Shown in pieces: positions 16,951 through 25,774 of a DNA stretch of 64,000 nucleotides (position 1 is the stretch's first letter; each line of letters starts with the position of its first letter). The stretch is from Pseudomonadota bacterium. Its GTDB lineage: Bacteria > Myxococcota > Myxococcia > Myxococcales > Myxococcaceae. The notes under the pieces were generated by a model. It ran no database searches. It saw only the letters and a program-made list of their open reading frames with translations, and was not told the origin of the DNA. The DNA lies in contig JAFAFL010000137.1 of the NCBI GenBank assembly GCA_023423535.1, positions 1 through 64,000 on the forward strand, written 5' to 3'. A program made the translations under genes and the position numbers.

Positions 16951-18267
16951 GTGACGATAGAGGCGCCCGCGCAGCACTTCCCGAAACTCCGAGCAGAGGT
17001 GGGCGAGCCCATGGGTCCTGGCATGCGTGTGTCCGAAGCGCGATCCGACGACGTGTACGAAGTCTCCCTCTTCTGGGGCGAGCGCCTCCTCGACGTGCGG
17101 ATGGCGAGCGCGAAGCGTGCCCCGCGTTGGCGCGACCTGCCGGCAGATGCGACCGCGCTCTTCACCGGCGGAGATCGCGAAGCCGCGCGGCAGCCGCTGT
17201 GGCTCGACGCGGGCGGAGAGCTCCGGCTCACGCACCCCTCCGCGAACCGCACCCACCGCCTCAGCGGCAAGGACGCAGTCACGCTCCGCAGCGGCAACCT
17301 CTCCCTGGCGGTGAGGCCCGGCGCGCGCCCTCCGCCGATCGCCGGCGCTTCGCTGAAGGACCGCGACTTCTCCTTCTTCAAGCTCGCCGCGGTCACGGGG
17401 ATGGCGGCGGTGGCGCTGGTGCTCGCACTCGTATTGCCGCCGGTGCTCGAACGCGACGTGGACGCCCTCTTCCGCGCGCCGAAGCCCACGGTGAGCGACC
17501 TGCGCCCGCCCATGGTGGTGAAGCCGACGTTCACCGATCCGAAGACCGCGCAGACGCCGGAGGACACCGCGGACGCGTCTTCGGCTCCGACGCAACGCCC
17601 GACCGCCCGTGAGCCCGCGCGAAGCGGAGGGGGCGGAGGCTCGAAGCTCAAGGCGCGCGACACAGGCCTGCTGGCGATGGGCGGCGGCAGCCTCTCCACG
17701 CTCCTCTCCGGCGGCGGCTTCGAGCGCGCGGTGCAGGCGCTGGATGGGTTGACCGGCAGCGGTGGTCCGGTGACGGAGGTGGGCATCAGCGGCATCGGCT
17801 CGCGAGGCCCCGGGCCTGGCGGTGGTGCGGGCGGTCCGGGCGTCGGCATGAACATCGGCGACGTGGGCACCCGGTTCGGCGGACGAGGTCCGGGAAGCGG
17901 CATCGGTCCCGGCCTCGGCCCGAAGAAGCAGGTAAGCGTGGCGGCGCCGCCGAAGATCGTGGGCGGCCTGGACCGGGCAGACATCTCCCGCGTGATCCGC
18001 CAGCACGAGGCCGCGATCCGCGCCTGCTACGAGAGCGGCCTCTCGCGCGATCCGGAGCTCGCCGGCAAGGTCGCGGTCTCCTTCGTCATCGACGCCACCG
18101 GGAACGTGGTGCGCGCGGACGTGGCGGACTCGTCGATGGACAACGCGGTCGTCGAGTCCTGCATGCTGCAGCGCATCGGCACCTGGCGCTTCCCCGAGCC
18201 TCGCGGTGGAGGTCAGGTCACCGTTCACTTCCCCTGGCTCTTCCGCCCTGCGGGTACCGGCGAATAG
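16951..18267 (+). CDS. AgmX/PglI C-terminal-domain (TonB-like) membrane protein
   Basis: 438 residues from a GTG (an ATG at 17011 or 17023 is possible). A cytoplasmic N-terminal region of about 145 residues precedes one transmembrane helix (FKLAAVTGMAAVALVLALVL). A long Pro/Gly/Ser periplasmic stretch follows, then a C-terminal domain of about 90 residues: IRQHEAAIRACYESGLSRD, VAVSFVIDATGNVVRADV and TWRFPEPRGGGQVTVHFPW. This TonB-C-like domain is widespread in myxobacteria, including the gliding-motility protein AgmX, and links the inner membrane to outer-membrane machinery. It is divergent from lexA and is followed after 9 bp by the VOC gene. It could power a transporter or a motility/secretion complex. 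Confidence 0.8.
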   Translation: MTIEAPAQHFPKLRAEVGEPMGPGMRVSEARSDDVYEVSLFWGERLLDVRMASAKRAPRWRDLPADATALFTGGDREAARQPLWLDAGGELRLTHPSANRTHRLSGKDAVTLRSGNLSLAVRPGARPPPIAGASLKDRDFSFFKLAAVTGMAAVALVLALVLPPVLERDVDALFRAPKPTVSDLRPPMVVKPTFTDPKTAQTPEDTADASSAPTQRPTAREPARSGGGGGSKLKARDTGLLAMGGGSLSTLLSGGGFERAVQALDGLTGSGGPVTEVGISGIGSRGPGPGGGAGGPGVGMNIGDVGTRFGGRGPGSGIGPGLGPKKQVSVAAPPKIVGGLDRADISRVIRQHEAAIRACYESGLSRDPELAGKVAVSFVIDATGNVVRADVADSSMDNAVVESCMLQRIGTWRFPEPRGGGQVTVHFPWLFRPAGTGE

Positions 18268-18276
18268 CATCCGCGC

Positions 18277-18687
18277 GTGCGCATCCAGGGCTTCCACCAC
18301 CTCGCGATCCAGGTCGCCGACGTCGAACGCTGCACCGCCTTCTATCGGGACGTGCTCGGGCTGCCGGAGCAGGCGCGGCACCACCTTCCCGACGGTCGGC
18401 TGCGCTCGGTGTGGCTGACGGTGGATGCGCAGGGAGGGTTCCTCGCGGTGGAGCGTTGCGACGGTCCGGCCGGCAGCGCGGAAGAGCCCTTCCGCACCCC
18501 GCGCGCGGGCATGCACCTGATCGCATTGAGGATTCCGCCCGGCTCGCGGCCGCTGGTGGAAGAGGAACTCGGCGCGCGCGGCGTTCCCATCGTCCATCGC
18601 ACCGCGTACACCGTGTACGTGCGAGATCCGGAGGGGAACCGCGTCGGCCTCAGTCACCACCCGCATCCGCACCCCGAGCTGGCGTAG
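18277..18687 (+). CDS. VOC-family (glyoxalase/dioxygenase fold) protein
   Basis: 136 residues from a GTG. It has the classical VOC opening GFHHLAIQVADVERCTAFYR (metal-ligand His early) and a closing half ending YTVYVRDPEGNRVGLSHH, with the Glu/Asp-rich turn typical of the fold. The superfamily includes glyoxalase I, fosfomycin-resistance enzymes and extradiol dioxygenases; the substrate cannot be told. It is probably cotranscribed with the upstream AgmX-type and downstream MshEN genes (9-bp gaps). Confidence 0.85.
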   Translation: MRIQGFHHLAIQVADVERCTAFYRDVLGLPEQARHHLPDGRLRSVWLTVDAQGGFLAVERCDGPAGSAEEPFRTPRAGMHLIALRIPPGSRPLVEEELGARGVPIVHRTAYTVYVRDPEGNRVGLSHHPHPHPELA

Positions 18688-18696
18688 CCTCCGCTC

Positions 18697-19899
18697 ATGG
18701 CGCAGCGGCTCGGCGACATCCTCAGGGCGGAGGGCCTCGTCTCGCAGGAGGCGTTGGAGGAGGCGCTCGAGCTTCAGGTCGTGCACGGCGGCAGGCTGGG
18801 CACGAACCTCGTGGAGCTGGGGCTGCTGTCGGAGGCGGACCTTGCGAGGTGCCTCGGGCGCCTGCACAACGTCGCGTTCGCCAGCGGGAGCATGGTTCCC
18901 GATCCGCGCGCGCTCGCCGCGGTGGATCGCGCCTTCGCCGACGAGCACGACCTCGTGCCCATGCGGATCGATCCGAAGCGGCTGAGCGTCGCGTGTGTGG
19001 ATCCGGGGAACCTCGCGCCGCTGGACAAGGTCGCCTTCATCACCGGCCGCCGCGTCACGCCGGTCGTCGTGTGCGAGTTCCGGCTCAATCATCTCCTGCG
19101 CAAGCACCTCGGCGCGTTCCGCACCGTCCGGCCGATCGACATGGGCCAGACGCGGCCCTCGCGCACGCGGAAGGCCAGCGAGCAGTCCGAGCGCCCGCAG
19201 GTCGCCGACCTCATGGGCGAGGACGAGTTCAACGCCCTCTACGCCAACGTCGTCTCGGCCCGGCCGACGTCGGCGCCCGTGCCCGTCTCCGCGTCGGTGA
19301 GCGCCGCCGGCCCTGCAACGGAGGCGATGACTGCGACCGCAGCCGCGCCAGCGCTCGCGAAGCCGAAGCCTGCTGCTCAACCGGAGCCCGAGCCCGAGCC
19401 GGAGAAGCCCGAGCCGCTCACCTTCGCCGCCGCCCAGGCGGAGCTGGCGAAGGCGCCGGACCGCGAGGTGCTCTCGCAGACGGTGCTCCGCTACGCGCTG
19501 GGGAAGTGGAAGCGGGCGCTGATCCTCAACGTGCAGGGGCCGCTCCTGACCGGCTGGCACGGGGTGGGGCTGGGGATCCGCGACAGCGCGGTGCGCCGGA
19601 TCGCGGTGGCGCTGCGCGACGCGACGACCTTCAAGCTCGTGTGCGACACGCGGTCACATTTCGTCGGGCCGATGAAGCGGGATCCGGGCACCGCGGTGTT
19701 CTACCGGACCCTCGGCGGCGACTATCCGAACAGCGCGGTCATCCTCCCGCTCCTCGTGGGCGGGAAGGTCGTGCACCTGCTCTACGTGGACGACGGTCCC
19801 GGCAAGTTCACGGCGCCGGACGTGGGCGAGCTGATGATCCTCTCGCAGAGCGTCGCGCGCTCCTACGAGGCGATGATCCGCCGCCGCAAGAGCAACTGA
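18697..19899 (+). CDS. MshEN-domain protein without an ATPase domain (type II secretion GspE N-domain-like)
   Basis: 400 residues. The first 150 carry a tandem MshEN pattern: RLGDILRAEGLVSQEALEEA, LGTNLVELGLLSEADLARCL, LVPMRIDPKRLSVACVDP. MshEN domains bind cyclic di-GMP in several GspE/PilB-like ATPases. Here the expected Walker A and B ATPase is absent. After an Ala/Pro/Glu linker, residues about 235-395 form a GAF-like domain (LILNVQGPLLTGWHGVG, AVILPLLVGGKVVHLLYVDD). It may be a c-di-GMP-responsive adaptor rather than a secretion motor (inference). It converges with the pseudokinase gene. Confidence 0.8.
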   Translation: MAQRLGDILRAEGLVSQEALEEALELQVVHGGRLGTNLVELGLLSEADLARCLGRLHNVAFASGSMVPDPRALAAVDRAFADEHDLVPMRIDPKRLSVACVDPGNLAPLDKVAFITGRRVTPVVVCEFRLNHLLRKHLGAFRTVRPIDMGQTRPSRTRKASEQSERPQVADLMGEDEFNALYANVVSARPTSAPVPVSASVSAAGPATEAMTATAAAPALAKPKPAAQPEPEPEPEKPEPLTFAAAQAELAKAPDREVLSQTVLRYALGKWKRALILNVQGPLLTGWHGVGLGIRDSAVRRIAVALRDATTFKLVCDTRSHFVGPMKRDPGTAVFYRTLGGDYPNSAVILPLLVGGKVVHLLYVDDGPGKFTAPDVGELMILSQSVARSYEAMIRRRKSN

Positions 19900-19908
19900 C
19901 GCGCGCCG

Positions 19909-21750
19909 CTACTGGTACTGCGGCCCCACGTCGAAATAGACGCGCTGGTTCGGGCGCACGGTGAAGTTGTCCTTCCACTTCGCCGCGCCCACGCGGACCT
20001 CCACGGTGTGGCTGCCCTCGTAGAGCTGCACGTCCTGCTTCAGCGGCGCGGTGCCCACCTGCTTGCCGTCGATCTCGATGATCGCGCCCGGCGGTGCGGT
20101 GATCGAGACGAACCCGCGCTGCAGGTAGATCTGCTCGTTCGCCACGCCACCCGACGGCACCGTCACCGTGCGCGTGATGTCGATCCCGTTCGCCCGATCG
20201 AGCAACCGGATGCGACGGCGGCCCGGCTCCACGGCCACGCGCACCGGCGACTTGCCCACCGACTGCCCATCGACCTCGATGGACACGGCCGGATCCACGG
20301 TCAGCGCCAGCGTTCCCTTCGCCGGTGCCGGCGCGGCTGCCGCAGCGGCCACGGTCTTTCCTGCGGAGCCGTCCGCGGTCGCGGGTGGGGCGGCAGGCTC
20401 GGCCGTCGCCTGGTCCGGCAGCAGCTCGGAGAGGACCGAGTCCTCCGCGTTCGCTCCCGCGTCACCCTGAGCGGCCACGGCTGCCGCATCACCGGCGTCC
20501 ACGGCGGGCGCAGGGGGCGACTCGGTCACCGCAACCGGGGCGGGCGCCACCGGCTGGGTCTGCGCGGTCTCCGCAACGGGCGCCGGACGCGCGGCGTAGT
20601 AGCCACCAAACGCGGCGGCCGCCACCAGCGCTCCGATGCCGGCGAACAGCGGCCCGCGAGACCTCTTCGCCGGGCGCTCGGGGAGCGTCCGCGCTTCCTG
20701 GGCGTCAGTGGGGACGACAGGCGCGGGCGGCGGGGCCACTGCAGGCGCGGCCTTCTTCGGCGCAACCGGAGCCGGCGCCGCCACGACAGGGAAGGGGGCC
20801 TGCGTGGTCGGCTGGGACGCCTGGCGCTCCCACTGCTCGCGCGCGAAGGAGGCGATGCCGGCGTCGATCATCTGCCTGCGTTCCGCGCGCGCGCCGGTGC
20901 TGTCGGGGAAGAGATCGTTGAGCCAGCGCGAGACCTCCGCCTCGTCCGGCAGCTTCGGCCAGGCCAGCTCCAGCGCCTCGCGGAAGAGCAGCGCCGAGGG
21001 GAACCGGTCCTTCGCCTTCTTCGCCAGCGCCCGCGCGATGACGGGCTTCAGCGGGTCCGGGATGAGCGGGTACTTGTTGAGGTCGAGGTGCTTGTTCAGC
21101 ACCGCGTCCTCGAAGTTCTCCGCATCCTCGAACGGCGCGCGGCCGGTGATGATCTCGAAGAGCGTCGCACCGAGCAGGTACACGTCCGTCGCCACGTTCA
21201 TCGCGCCGCGGCCGCCGAGAAGCTGCTCGGGCGCCACGCGGCGGAAGCGGACGGTGGCGTCCTTCGCGAAGGCCGAGGCGCCGTAGCCGGACACCTTGCA
21301 CGAGCCACCGTAGCTGACGAGCAGCGTCTCCGGCCGGAGGTCGCCGTGGAGCAGCGGGGTGCCGTCGTCGTTGCCCGCGAGGTGCGCGTAGTGGACGCCC
21401 TGGGCCGCGTCCGCGATGAGCCGCGCCGCGAGCCTCGCCGGCAGCGATCCGGACTGGCGCAGCACGCGCCGGAGGTTCTCGCCGTCGGCGAACTCCACCA
21501 CGCGCGCGAGGCCCTGCTCGAGCCGCGCGAAGCCGTAGACGCGAATGATGTGGGGATGCTCGAGGAGCGCGGCGCGCTCGGTCTCGCGCTGGACCTTCTC
21601 CGACTTCTCGATGTCTGCCGCGAGCTCCTCCGGCACCCACACGAGCACCACGGGCTCCGCCCGCACGTCGTCGATGATGGCCAGCCCGAGGAACGCGCGA
21701 CCGCCGCCCTCCGGAAGCGCCGCGAGGGCGTGGTACCGGTATTCCGCCAT
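19909..21750 (-). CDS. PEGA-domain Ser/Thr protein kinase homologue, probably a pseudokinase
   Basis: 613 residues from the ATG at 21750, which has a TAAACT element 9 nt upstream. The first 280 residues keep the kinase outline (catalytic-loop HGDLRPETLL at 135-144, VAPEQLLGG, regulatory spine). However, there is no Gly-rich loop, the VAIK Lys position reads VLVWVP (35-40), HRD is HGD, the loop Asn is Glu, and DFG is SGYG (154-157). One transmembrane helix (AGIGALVAAAAFGGYY, about residue 360) leads to an Ala/Pro-rich stretch and two C-terminal PEGA domains (GTLALTVDPAVSIEVDG, GFVSITAPPGAIIEIDG), which are extracytoplasmic. It probably senses envelope state through PEGA and signals by binding rather than by catalysis. 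Confidence 0.85.
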   Translation of the reverse strand: MAEYRYHALAALPEGGGRAFLGLAIIDDVRAEPVVLVWVPEELAADIEKSEKVQRETERAALLEHPHIIRVYGFARLEQGLARVVEFADGENLRRVLRQSGSLPARLAARLIADAAQGVHYAHLAGNDDGTPLLHGDLRPETLLVSYGGSCKVSGYGASAFAKDATVRFRRVAPEQLLGGRGAMNVATDVYLLGATLFEIITGRAPFEDAENFEDAVLNKHLDLNKYPLIPDPLKPVIARALAKKAKDRFPSALLFREALELAWPKLPDEAEVSRWLNDLFPDSTGARAERRQMIDAGIASFAREQWERQASQPTTQAPFPVVAAPAPVAPKKAAPAVAPPPAPVVPTDAQEARTLPERPAKRSRGPLFAGIGALVAAAAFGGYYAARPAPVAETAQTQPVAPAPVAVTESPPAPAVDAGDAAAVAAQGDAGANAEDSVLSELLPDQATAEPAAPPATADGSAGKTVAAAAAAPAPAKGTLALTVDPAVSIEVDGQSVGKSPVRVAVEPGRRRIRLLDRANGIDITRTVTVPSGGVANEQIYLQRGFVSITAPPGAIIEIDGKQVGTAPLKQDVQLYEGSHTVEVRVGAAKWKDNFTVRPNQRVYFDVGPQYQ

Positions 21751-21784
21751 GTTCACGCCAGTTTAGACGGTTTCCCGCCCGGCG

Positions 21785-23095
21785 CTAGAACGGCAGGGTG
21801 ATGTGGTAGCCGGTACGACCTCGCTGCACGAGCATCAGCACGCTCCGCCCGCTGCGCGCGTCCACCAGCGCCTCTCGGAAGCTCTCCCGGTTCCTCACCG
21901 GCCGGTTGTTCACGCGGAGGATGAAGTCCCCGCGCCTCAGGCCGATCTGCTCCGCGTACGAGCCCTGCCGCACCGCCGCCACCGTCACCGCCCCGCGCGC
22001 CTCGCCCACGCGGAGGCCGAGCCGGTCCCACGCCAGCGTCTCCGCGTACTCCGGCGGGAACTCCACCGGGACGACGGTCAGCTCCACCATTCCGCCGCCG
22101 CGGAACACGCTCATGCCGATGGGCGTGCGCGCCGGATAGCCGCGCATCCGGACCTCGAAGTCCTCGTGGTCCATCACCCGCGCCCCGCCGACCTCCGCCA
22201 CGATGTCCCCGCGCTGAAGGCCCGCCCTCTCCGCCGGGCTGCCCGGATCCGCGCCGGTCACCACCGCGCCGTAGTTGCGGTCCCAGCCCAGCCGCTGCGC
22301 CACGTCCGGCGAGAGGTAGGTCACCTGCGCGCCGACCCACGAGGGCCGCACCTTCCCGAACTCGGTGAGCTCCGCGACGATCCGCTTCACCTTGTCCACC
22401 GGGATGGCGAAGCCGATGCCCTGCGCCGAGGCGAAGATCGCGGTGTTGATCCCGATGAGCTCGCCGTCCGTGTTCAGCAGCGGCCCGCCGGAGTTGCCCG
22501 GGTTGATCGACGCGTCGGTCTGGACGAAGTCGTTGTACACGCGCCCGCCGGTCCGGAAGCTGCGTCCCGTCGCCGAGACCACGCCCACCGTCACCGTCTT
22601 CGAGAGCCCGAACGGGCTGCCGATGGCCACGACCTTCTCGCCGATCATCAGATCGTCGCTGCGCCCGACCTTCACCGCGGGAAGCGCCGCCGGCGCCCGC
22701 ACCCGGATGACCGCGAGGTCGTTGTCCGCGTCGCTGCCGATGACCTCCGCATTCAGCTGCCGGCCGTCCGCGAGGTGCACGTGGATCGCCGAGGCGCCTC
22801 GGATGACGTGCTCGTTCGTCACCACCAGGCCCGACGGATCGATGATCACCCCGGAGCCGAGGCTCTCCTGGGTCCGCCGCTTGTCCCTGCCGCCCATCAC
22901 GTCGTCGAAGAGCTCGCCAAAGGGATCGGCGCGACGGAAGCCGCGCTCGACGATCTGCTCGGTGGCGATGTGGACGACGGCGGGCGAGACCCGCTCCACG
23001 ACCTCCACCACCGCGTCCCGGCGGGTCTGGCGGTCGGCGTGGGCGGCGAGGGGGAGGAGCGCGGCGAGGACGAACGGAACCCAGTGCGTACGCAT
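21785..23095 (-). CDS. Periplasmic HtrA/Deg-family serine protease with two PDZ domains
   Basis: 436 residues: signal peptide (1-20), trypsin-like domain with the catalytic triad His96 (TNEHVI), Asp126 (DNDLAVI) and Ser202 (NPGNSGGPLL), then two PDZ domains (about 250-330, containing RAGLQRGDIVAEVGG, and about 345-430, containing LRRGDFILRVNNRPV). All residues for activity are present. DegP/DegQ-type enzymes degrade or refold misfolded envelope proteins. It lies 34 bp upstream of the PEGA pseudokinase on the same strand, so an envelope-stress sensor and effector are probably cotranscribed. Confidence 0.95.
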   Translation of the reverse strand: MRTHWVPFVLAALLPLAAHADRQTRRDAVVEVVERVSPAVVHIATEQIVERGFRRADPFGELFDDVMGGRDKRRTQESLGSGVIIDPSGLVVTNEHVIRGASAIHVHLADGRQLNAEVIGSDADNDLAVIRVRAPAALPAVKVGRSDDLMIGEKVVAIGSPFGLSKTVTVGVVSATGRSFRTGGRVYNDFVQTDASINPGNSGGPLLNTDGELIGINTAIFASAQGIGFAIPVDKVKRIVAELTEFGKVRPSWVGAQVTYLSPDVAQRLGWDRNYGAVVTGADPGSPAERAGLQRGDIVAEVGGARVMDHEDFEVRMRGYPARTPIGMSVFRGGGMVELTVVPVEFPPEYAETLAWDRLGLRVGEARGAVTVAAVRQGSYAEQIGLRRGDFILRVNNRPVRNRESFREALVDARSGRSVLMLVQRGRTGYHITLPF

Positions 23096-23243
23096 GCTTG
23101 GCCTTCGGTTGATGGACGTACAACGGCCGGAGCCGCGTATTCCCTACATTTTCAGCCCGGTTTGTTCACCACGAACCATCGCGTTGCCCGGTCGGGAAAT
23201 GCGGGGATGCTCTCGTCCCGCGGGCCGGGTTGAAATTCGCCGC

Positions 23244-24581
23244 ATGTCACCCAACGGGTCTTTGCTCACCACCGGGATCGCTGCGCTCGACCGCGCCCTC
23301 GGAGGCGGCATTCCGCCGAGACAGGTGCTGCTGGTGGCAGGTCAGCCGGGCAGCGGAAAGACCATCCTCGCCAGCCAGATCGCCTTTGCGCAGGCCTCGC
23401 GCGGGGCCCCGGTGCTGCTCGCCACCGCCGCGTCCGAGCCGCACACGAAGGTTCTGGAGACGCTGCAGCGCTTCTCCTTCTTCGAGCGCGAGCGGGTGGG
23501 CCGCGACATCTTCCTCCTCTCCATCTATCCGTGGCTGCGCCGCGGCGTGCGCGAGACCCGCGAGATGCTCCTCTCCAGCGTCCGCGAGCAGCGCGCCTCC
23601 CTGCTGGTGGTGGACGGGCTGCGCTCGCTGCGCGACGTGTGGCGGGACGAGTCGCAGATCCGCGAGTTCCTCTCCGAGATCGGCGTCGGCCTCTCCTCCA
23701 ACGACTGCACCGGCGTGCTCACGCTGGAGGCGAACCCCGAGCGCATCCTCGAGGCCCCGGAGGCGGCGACGGTGGACGGCGTGGTGACGCTCCCCTTCGA
23801 GCAGACCGGCATGCGCCGCGAGCGGAGGCTGGAGGTGGTGAAGGTCCGCGGCCAGCGGCACATCCCCGGACAGCACTTCACGCAGCTGGGCAACGACGGC
23901 TTCGAGCTCTACCTGCGGCTGGAGGCGGAGAGCGATCCGGTGGCGCCGGTCACCGCGCTGCCCTCACCGGGCGCACGCAGCGCGTTCGGGGTGAAGGCGC
24001 TGGACGCGTGGCTCGGCGGCGGCGTGCCGACGGGGTCGGTCACCCTGCTGACGGGGCCTCACGGCTCGGGCAAGACGCAGCTGGCGGCGCGGTTCGCGGC
24101 AGGGGGCGGAGCGGAGGGCGGCGCGCTGTTCGTGTCGCTCGGCGAGGGCGCGGAGCTCGCGCTGGCGAGGGCCGAGGCGCTGGGGGTGAAGGTCTCGGGC
24201 GTGCGCGCGTTCACCCCCGAGGTGCTCGAGCTGCGGCCGGACCTCGTGGGCCACGGGGTGCTGCGAAAGTCGCAGGAGGCGCGGCGCGTGGTACTCGATG
24301 GGATGGAGACGCTGCTCGCGGCCACGAGCCCCGAGCGGCGGATGGACTTCACCCGGGCGCTCCTTCGGCGGCTCGCGCGTGGCGGACGGGACGTGCTGAT
24401 GACGGGCGGCGACGAGGTGAGGGAGATGCTCGGTGGACTGGCGGACAACCTGTTGGAGCTGAGCTGCGACGAACGGGACGTCACGGTGCTGCGTCTGACG
24501 AAGGTGCGGGGCGCGCAACGGCCGAAGGGCGCGTTCGCGTTCACGGTGGGCTCGGCGGGCATCGAGGAGGCGCGGGTTTGA
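23244..24581 (+). CDS. Double-domain KaiC-like RecA-superfamily ATPase
   Basis: 445 residues with two tandem KaiC-type ATPase domains. Domain 1 has TTGIAALDRALGGGIPPRQ and Walker A GQPGSGKT (33-40), with Walker B LLVVDGLRSL. Domain 2 has FGVKALDAWLGGGVPTGS, Walker A GPHGSGKT (about 269-276) and RRVVLDGMETL. The catalytic Glu pair of circadian KaiC is not clearly conserved (SEP in domain 1, GEG in domain 2), and there are no kaiA or kaiB genes. Non-cyanobacterial KaiC-like proteins of this kind often work with two-component proteins; the next gene overlaps its stop (TTGA) and encodes one. Confidence 0.88.
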   Translation: MSPNGSLLTTGIAALDRALGGGIPPRQVLLVAGQPGSGKTILASQIAFAQASRGAPVLLATAASEPHTKVLETLQRFSFFERERVGRDIFLLSIYPWLRRGVRETREMLLSSVREQRASLLVVDGLRSLRDVWRDESQIREFLSEIGVGLSSNDCTGVLTLEANPERILEAPEAATVDGVVTLPFEQTGMRRERRLEVVKVRGQRHIPGQHFTQLGNDGFELYLRLEAESDPVAPVTALPSPGARSAFGVKALDAWLGGGVPTGSVTLLTGPHGSGKTQLAARFAAGGGAEGGALFVSLGEGAELALARAEALGVKVSGVRAFTPEVLELRPDLVGHGVLRKSQEARRVVLDGMETLLAATSPERRMDFTRALLRRLARGGRDVLMTGGDEVREMLGGLADNLLELSCDERDVTVLRLTKVRGAQRPKGAFAFTVGSAGIEEARV

Positions 24582-25741
24582 GCCTGGTGCTGGTGGCAGA
24601 TGACGAGCCGGCGGTGCTCGAGGTCCTGACCGAGGTCGTCGAGGATCTCGGCCACGACGTGCTCCGCGCGCACGACGGACGGGAGGCGCTGGCCCTGGCC
24701 CGCGCGCAGCAGCCGAGCCTCGTGGTGACGGACCACATGATGCCGCGCCTGTCCGGCGTGGAGCTGTGCCGGGCGCTGCGCAAGGACGAGCGGCTGCGCG
24801 AGGTTCCGGTGATCCTCCTCAGCGCCGCGCTGCCGCCCGAGGCGAGCGAGGCCTCGGCCTGGCTGGCGAAGCCCTTCGAGCTCGACGAGTTCGAGTCGCT
24901 GGTGAAGCGCACGCTGGAGGGCGCCGTGCGCGCGGGTGGGGCACAGGCGGCGCCGGGCGCGCTGCAGGGCCTTGCGGCGAAGCGGCCGCAGGAGACCCCG
25001 CCGGATCAGTTCATCCACTGGATCGCCCACGAGATGAAGACGCCGCTGGCGGCGGCGCGGGTGAACCTGCAGCTGCTCGACCGCAGGCTGTCGCAGACGG
25101 GCGGACCGCAGGTGAGCGACTCGGCGCACTACCGCGCGGTGCTGCGGCAGCTCGAGAACATGGAGCTCATCGTCAACGCGCTGATGGACGCGGGCCGGCT
25201 CAGCGAAGGCCGGCTGACGTTGAGCCTCGAGCCGTGCGACCTGCGCGAGCTGGTGAGCGCGACGGTGGAGCACTTCCGCGAGACGCACAGCGACTTCCAG
25301 TTCGATCTGCACCTTCCGGAGGAGCCGGTGTCCGCGGACGTGGATCCGGCGCGGGTGCGTCAGATCATCGGGAACCTCGTCTCCAACGCCGTCCGCTACG
25401 GCGCGCCGCCGAAGCACGTGCGCGTGTCCCTCTCCGTCGAAGAGGGCGGGCCCCGCGTTCGGGTGCAGGACTTCGGGCAGGGGATCTCGCGCGAGCGCCA
25501 GCGGGACCTCTTCTCCCGCTTCCGCGCGCCGGAGGAGGGCCGCGGCAAGGGCCACGGCGTCGGCCTCTACGTCGCGTCGGAGCTGGCGCGGCTGCACGGC
25601 GGACAGCTGGAGGTGGACTCGCAGCCGGGACACGGCGCGACCTTCTCCGTCGTGTTCGGCCGCAGCGCCCGCGAACGCCAGCGGCCGCCCGGCCCCGGCC
25701 CCGAGCGTCGGGGACCGAACCTCGCCCTGTTGCCCTCCTGA
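24578..25741 (+). CDS. Hybrid response regulator-histidine kinase (REC-HisKA-HATPase)
   Basis: 387 residues. The TTG at 24578 overlaps the KaiC-like stop and puts the receiver domain right at the N-terminus (SLVLVADDEPAVLEV). The REC phospho-acceptor is Asp52 (LVVTDHMMP) and the conserved Lys is in WLAKPF. A HisKA domain follows, with His151 in FIHWIAHEMKTPLAAARV, then the HATPase N box (IIGNLVSNAVRYGAP), G1 (VRVQDFGQGIS) and G2 (GKGHGVGLYVASEL). There is no transmembrane segment, so it is cytoplasmic. Tight coupling suggests that the KaiC-like ATPase feeds or reads this phosphorelay; the output regulator is not adjacent. Confidence 0.92.
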   Translation: MSLVLVADDEPAVLEVLTEVVEDLGHDVLRAHDGREALALARAQQPSLVVTDHMMPRLSGVELCRALRKDERLREVPVILLSAALPPEASEASAWLAKPFELDEFESLVKRTLEGAVRAGGAQAAPGALQGLAAKRPQETPPDQFIHWIAHEMKTPLAAARVNLQLLDRRLSQTGGPQVSDSAHYRAVLRQLENMELIVNALMDAGRLSEGRLTLSLEPCDLRELVSATVEHFRETHSDFQFDLHLPEEPVSADVDPARVRQIIGNLVSNAVRYGAPPKHVRVSLSVEEGGPRVRVQDFGQGISRERQRDLFSRFRAPEEGRGKGHGVGLYVASELARLHGGQLEVDSQPGHGATFSVVFGRSARERQRPPGPGPERRGPNLALLPS

Positions 25742-25764
25742 GGGCCCGCGGAGGCCCAGGAGGG
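25733..25764. terminator. Hairpin between convergent genes (possible bidirectional terminator)
   Basis: CCCTCCT (25733-25739) pairs with AGGAGGG (25758-25764), with an inner GGGCC/GGCCC stem. It covers the kinase stop and precedes the convergent agmatinase-family stop at 25775. There is no T tract, so any termination would need help. Confidence 0.45.
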
Positions 25765-25774
25765 CTCTGAAGGA

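Noticed and set aside
18265..18276. TAGCAT before 18277 and TAGCCT before 18697 as leaderless -10 elements
   Set aside because: Each TAG is the stop codon of the preceding gene, so the match is likely accidental; these were left out of the count.
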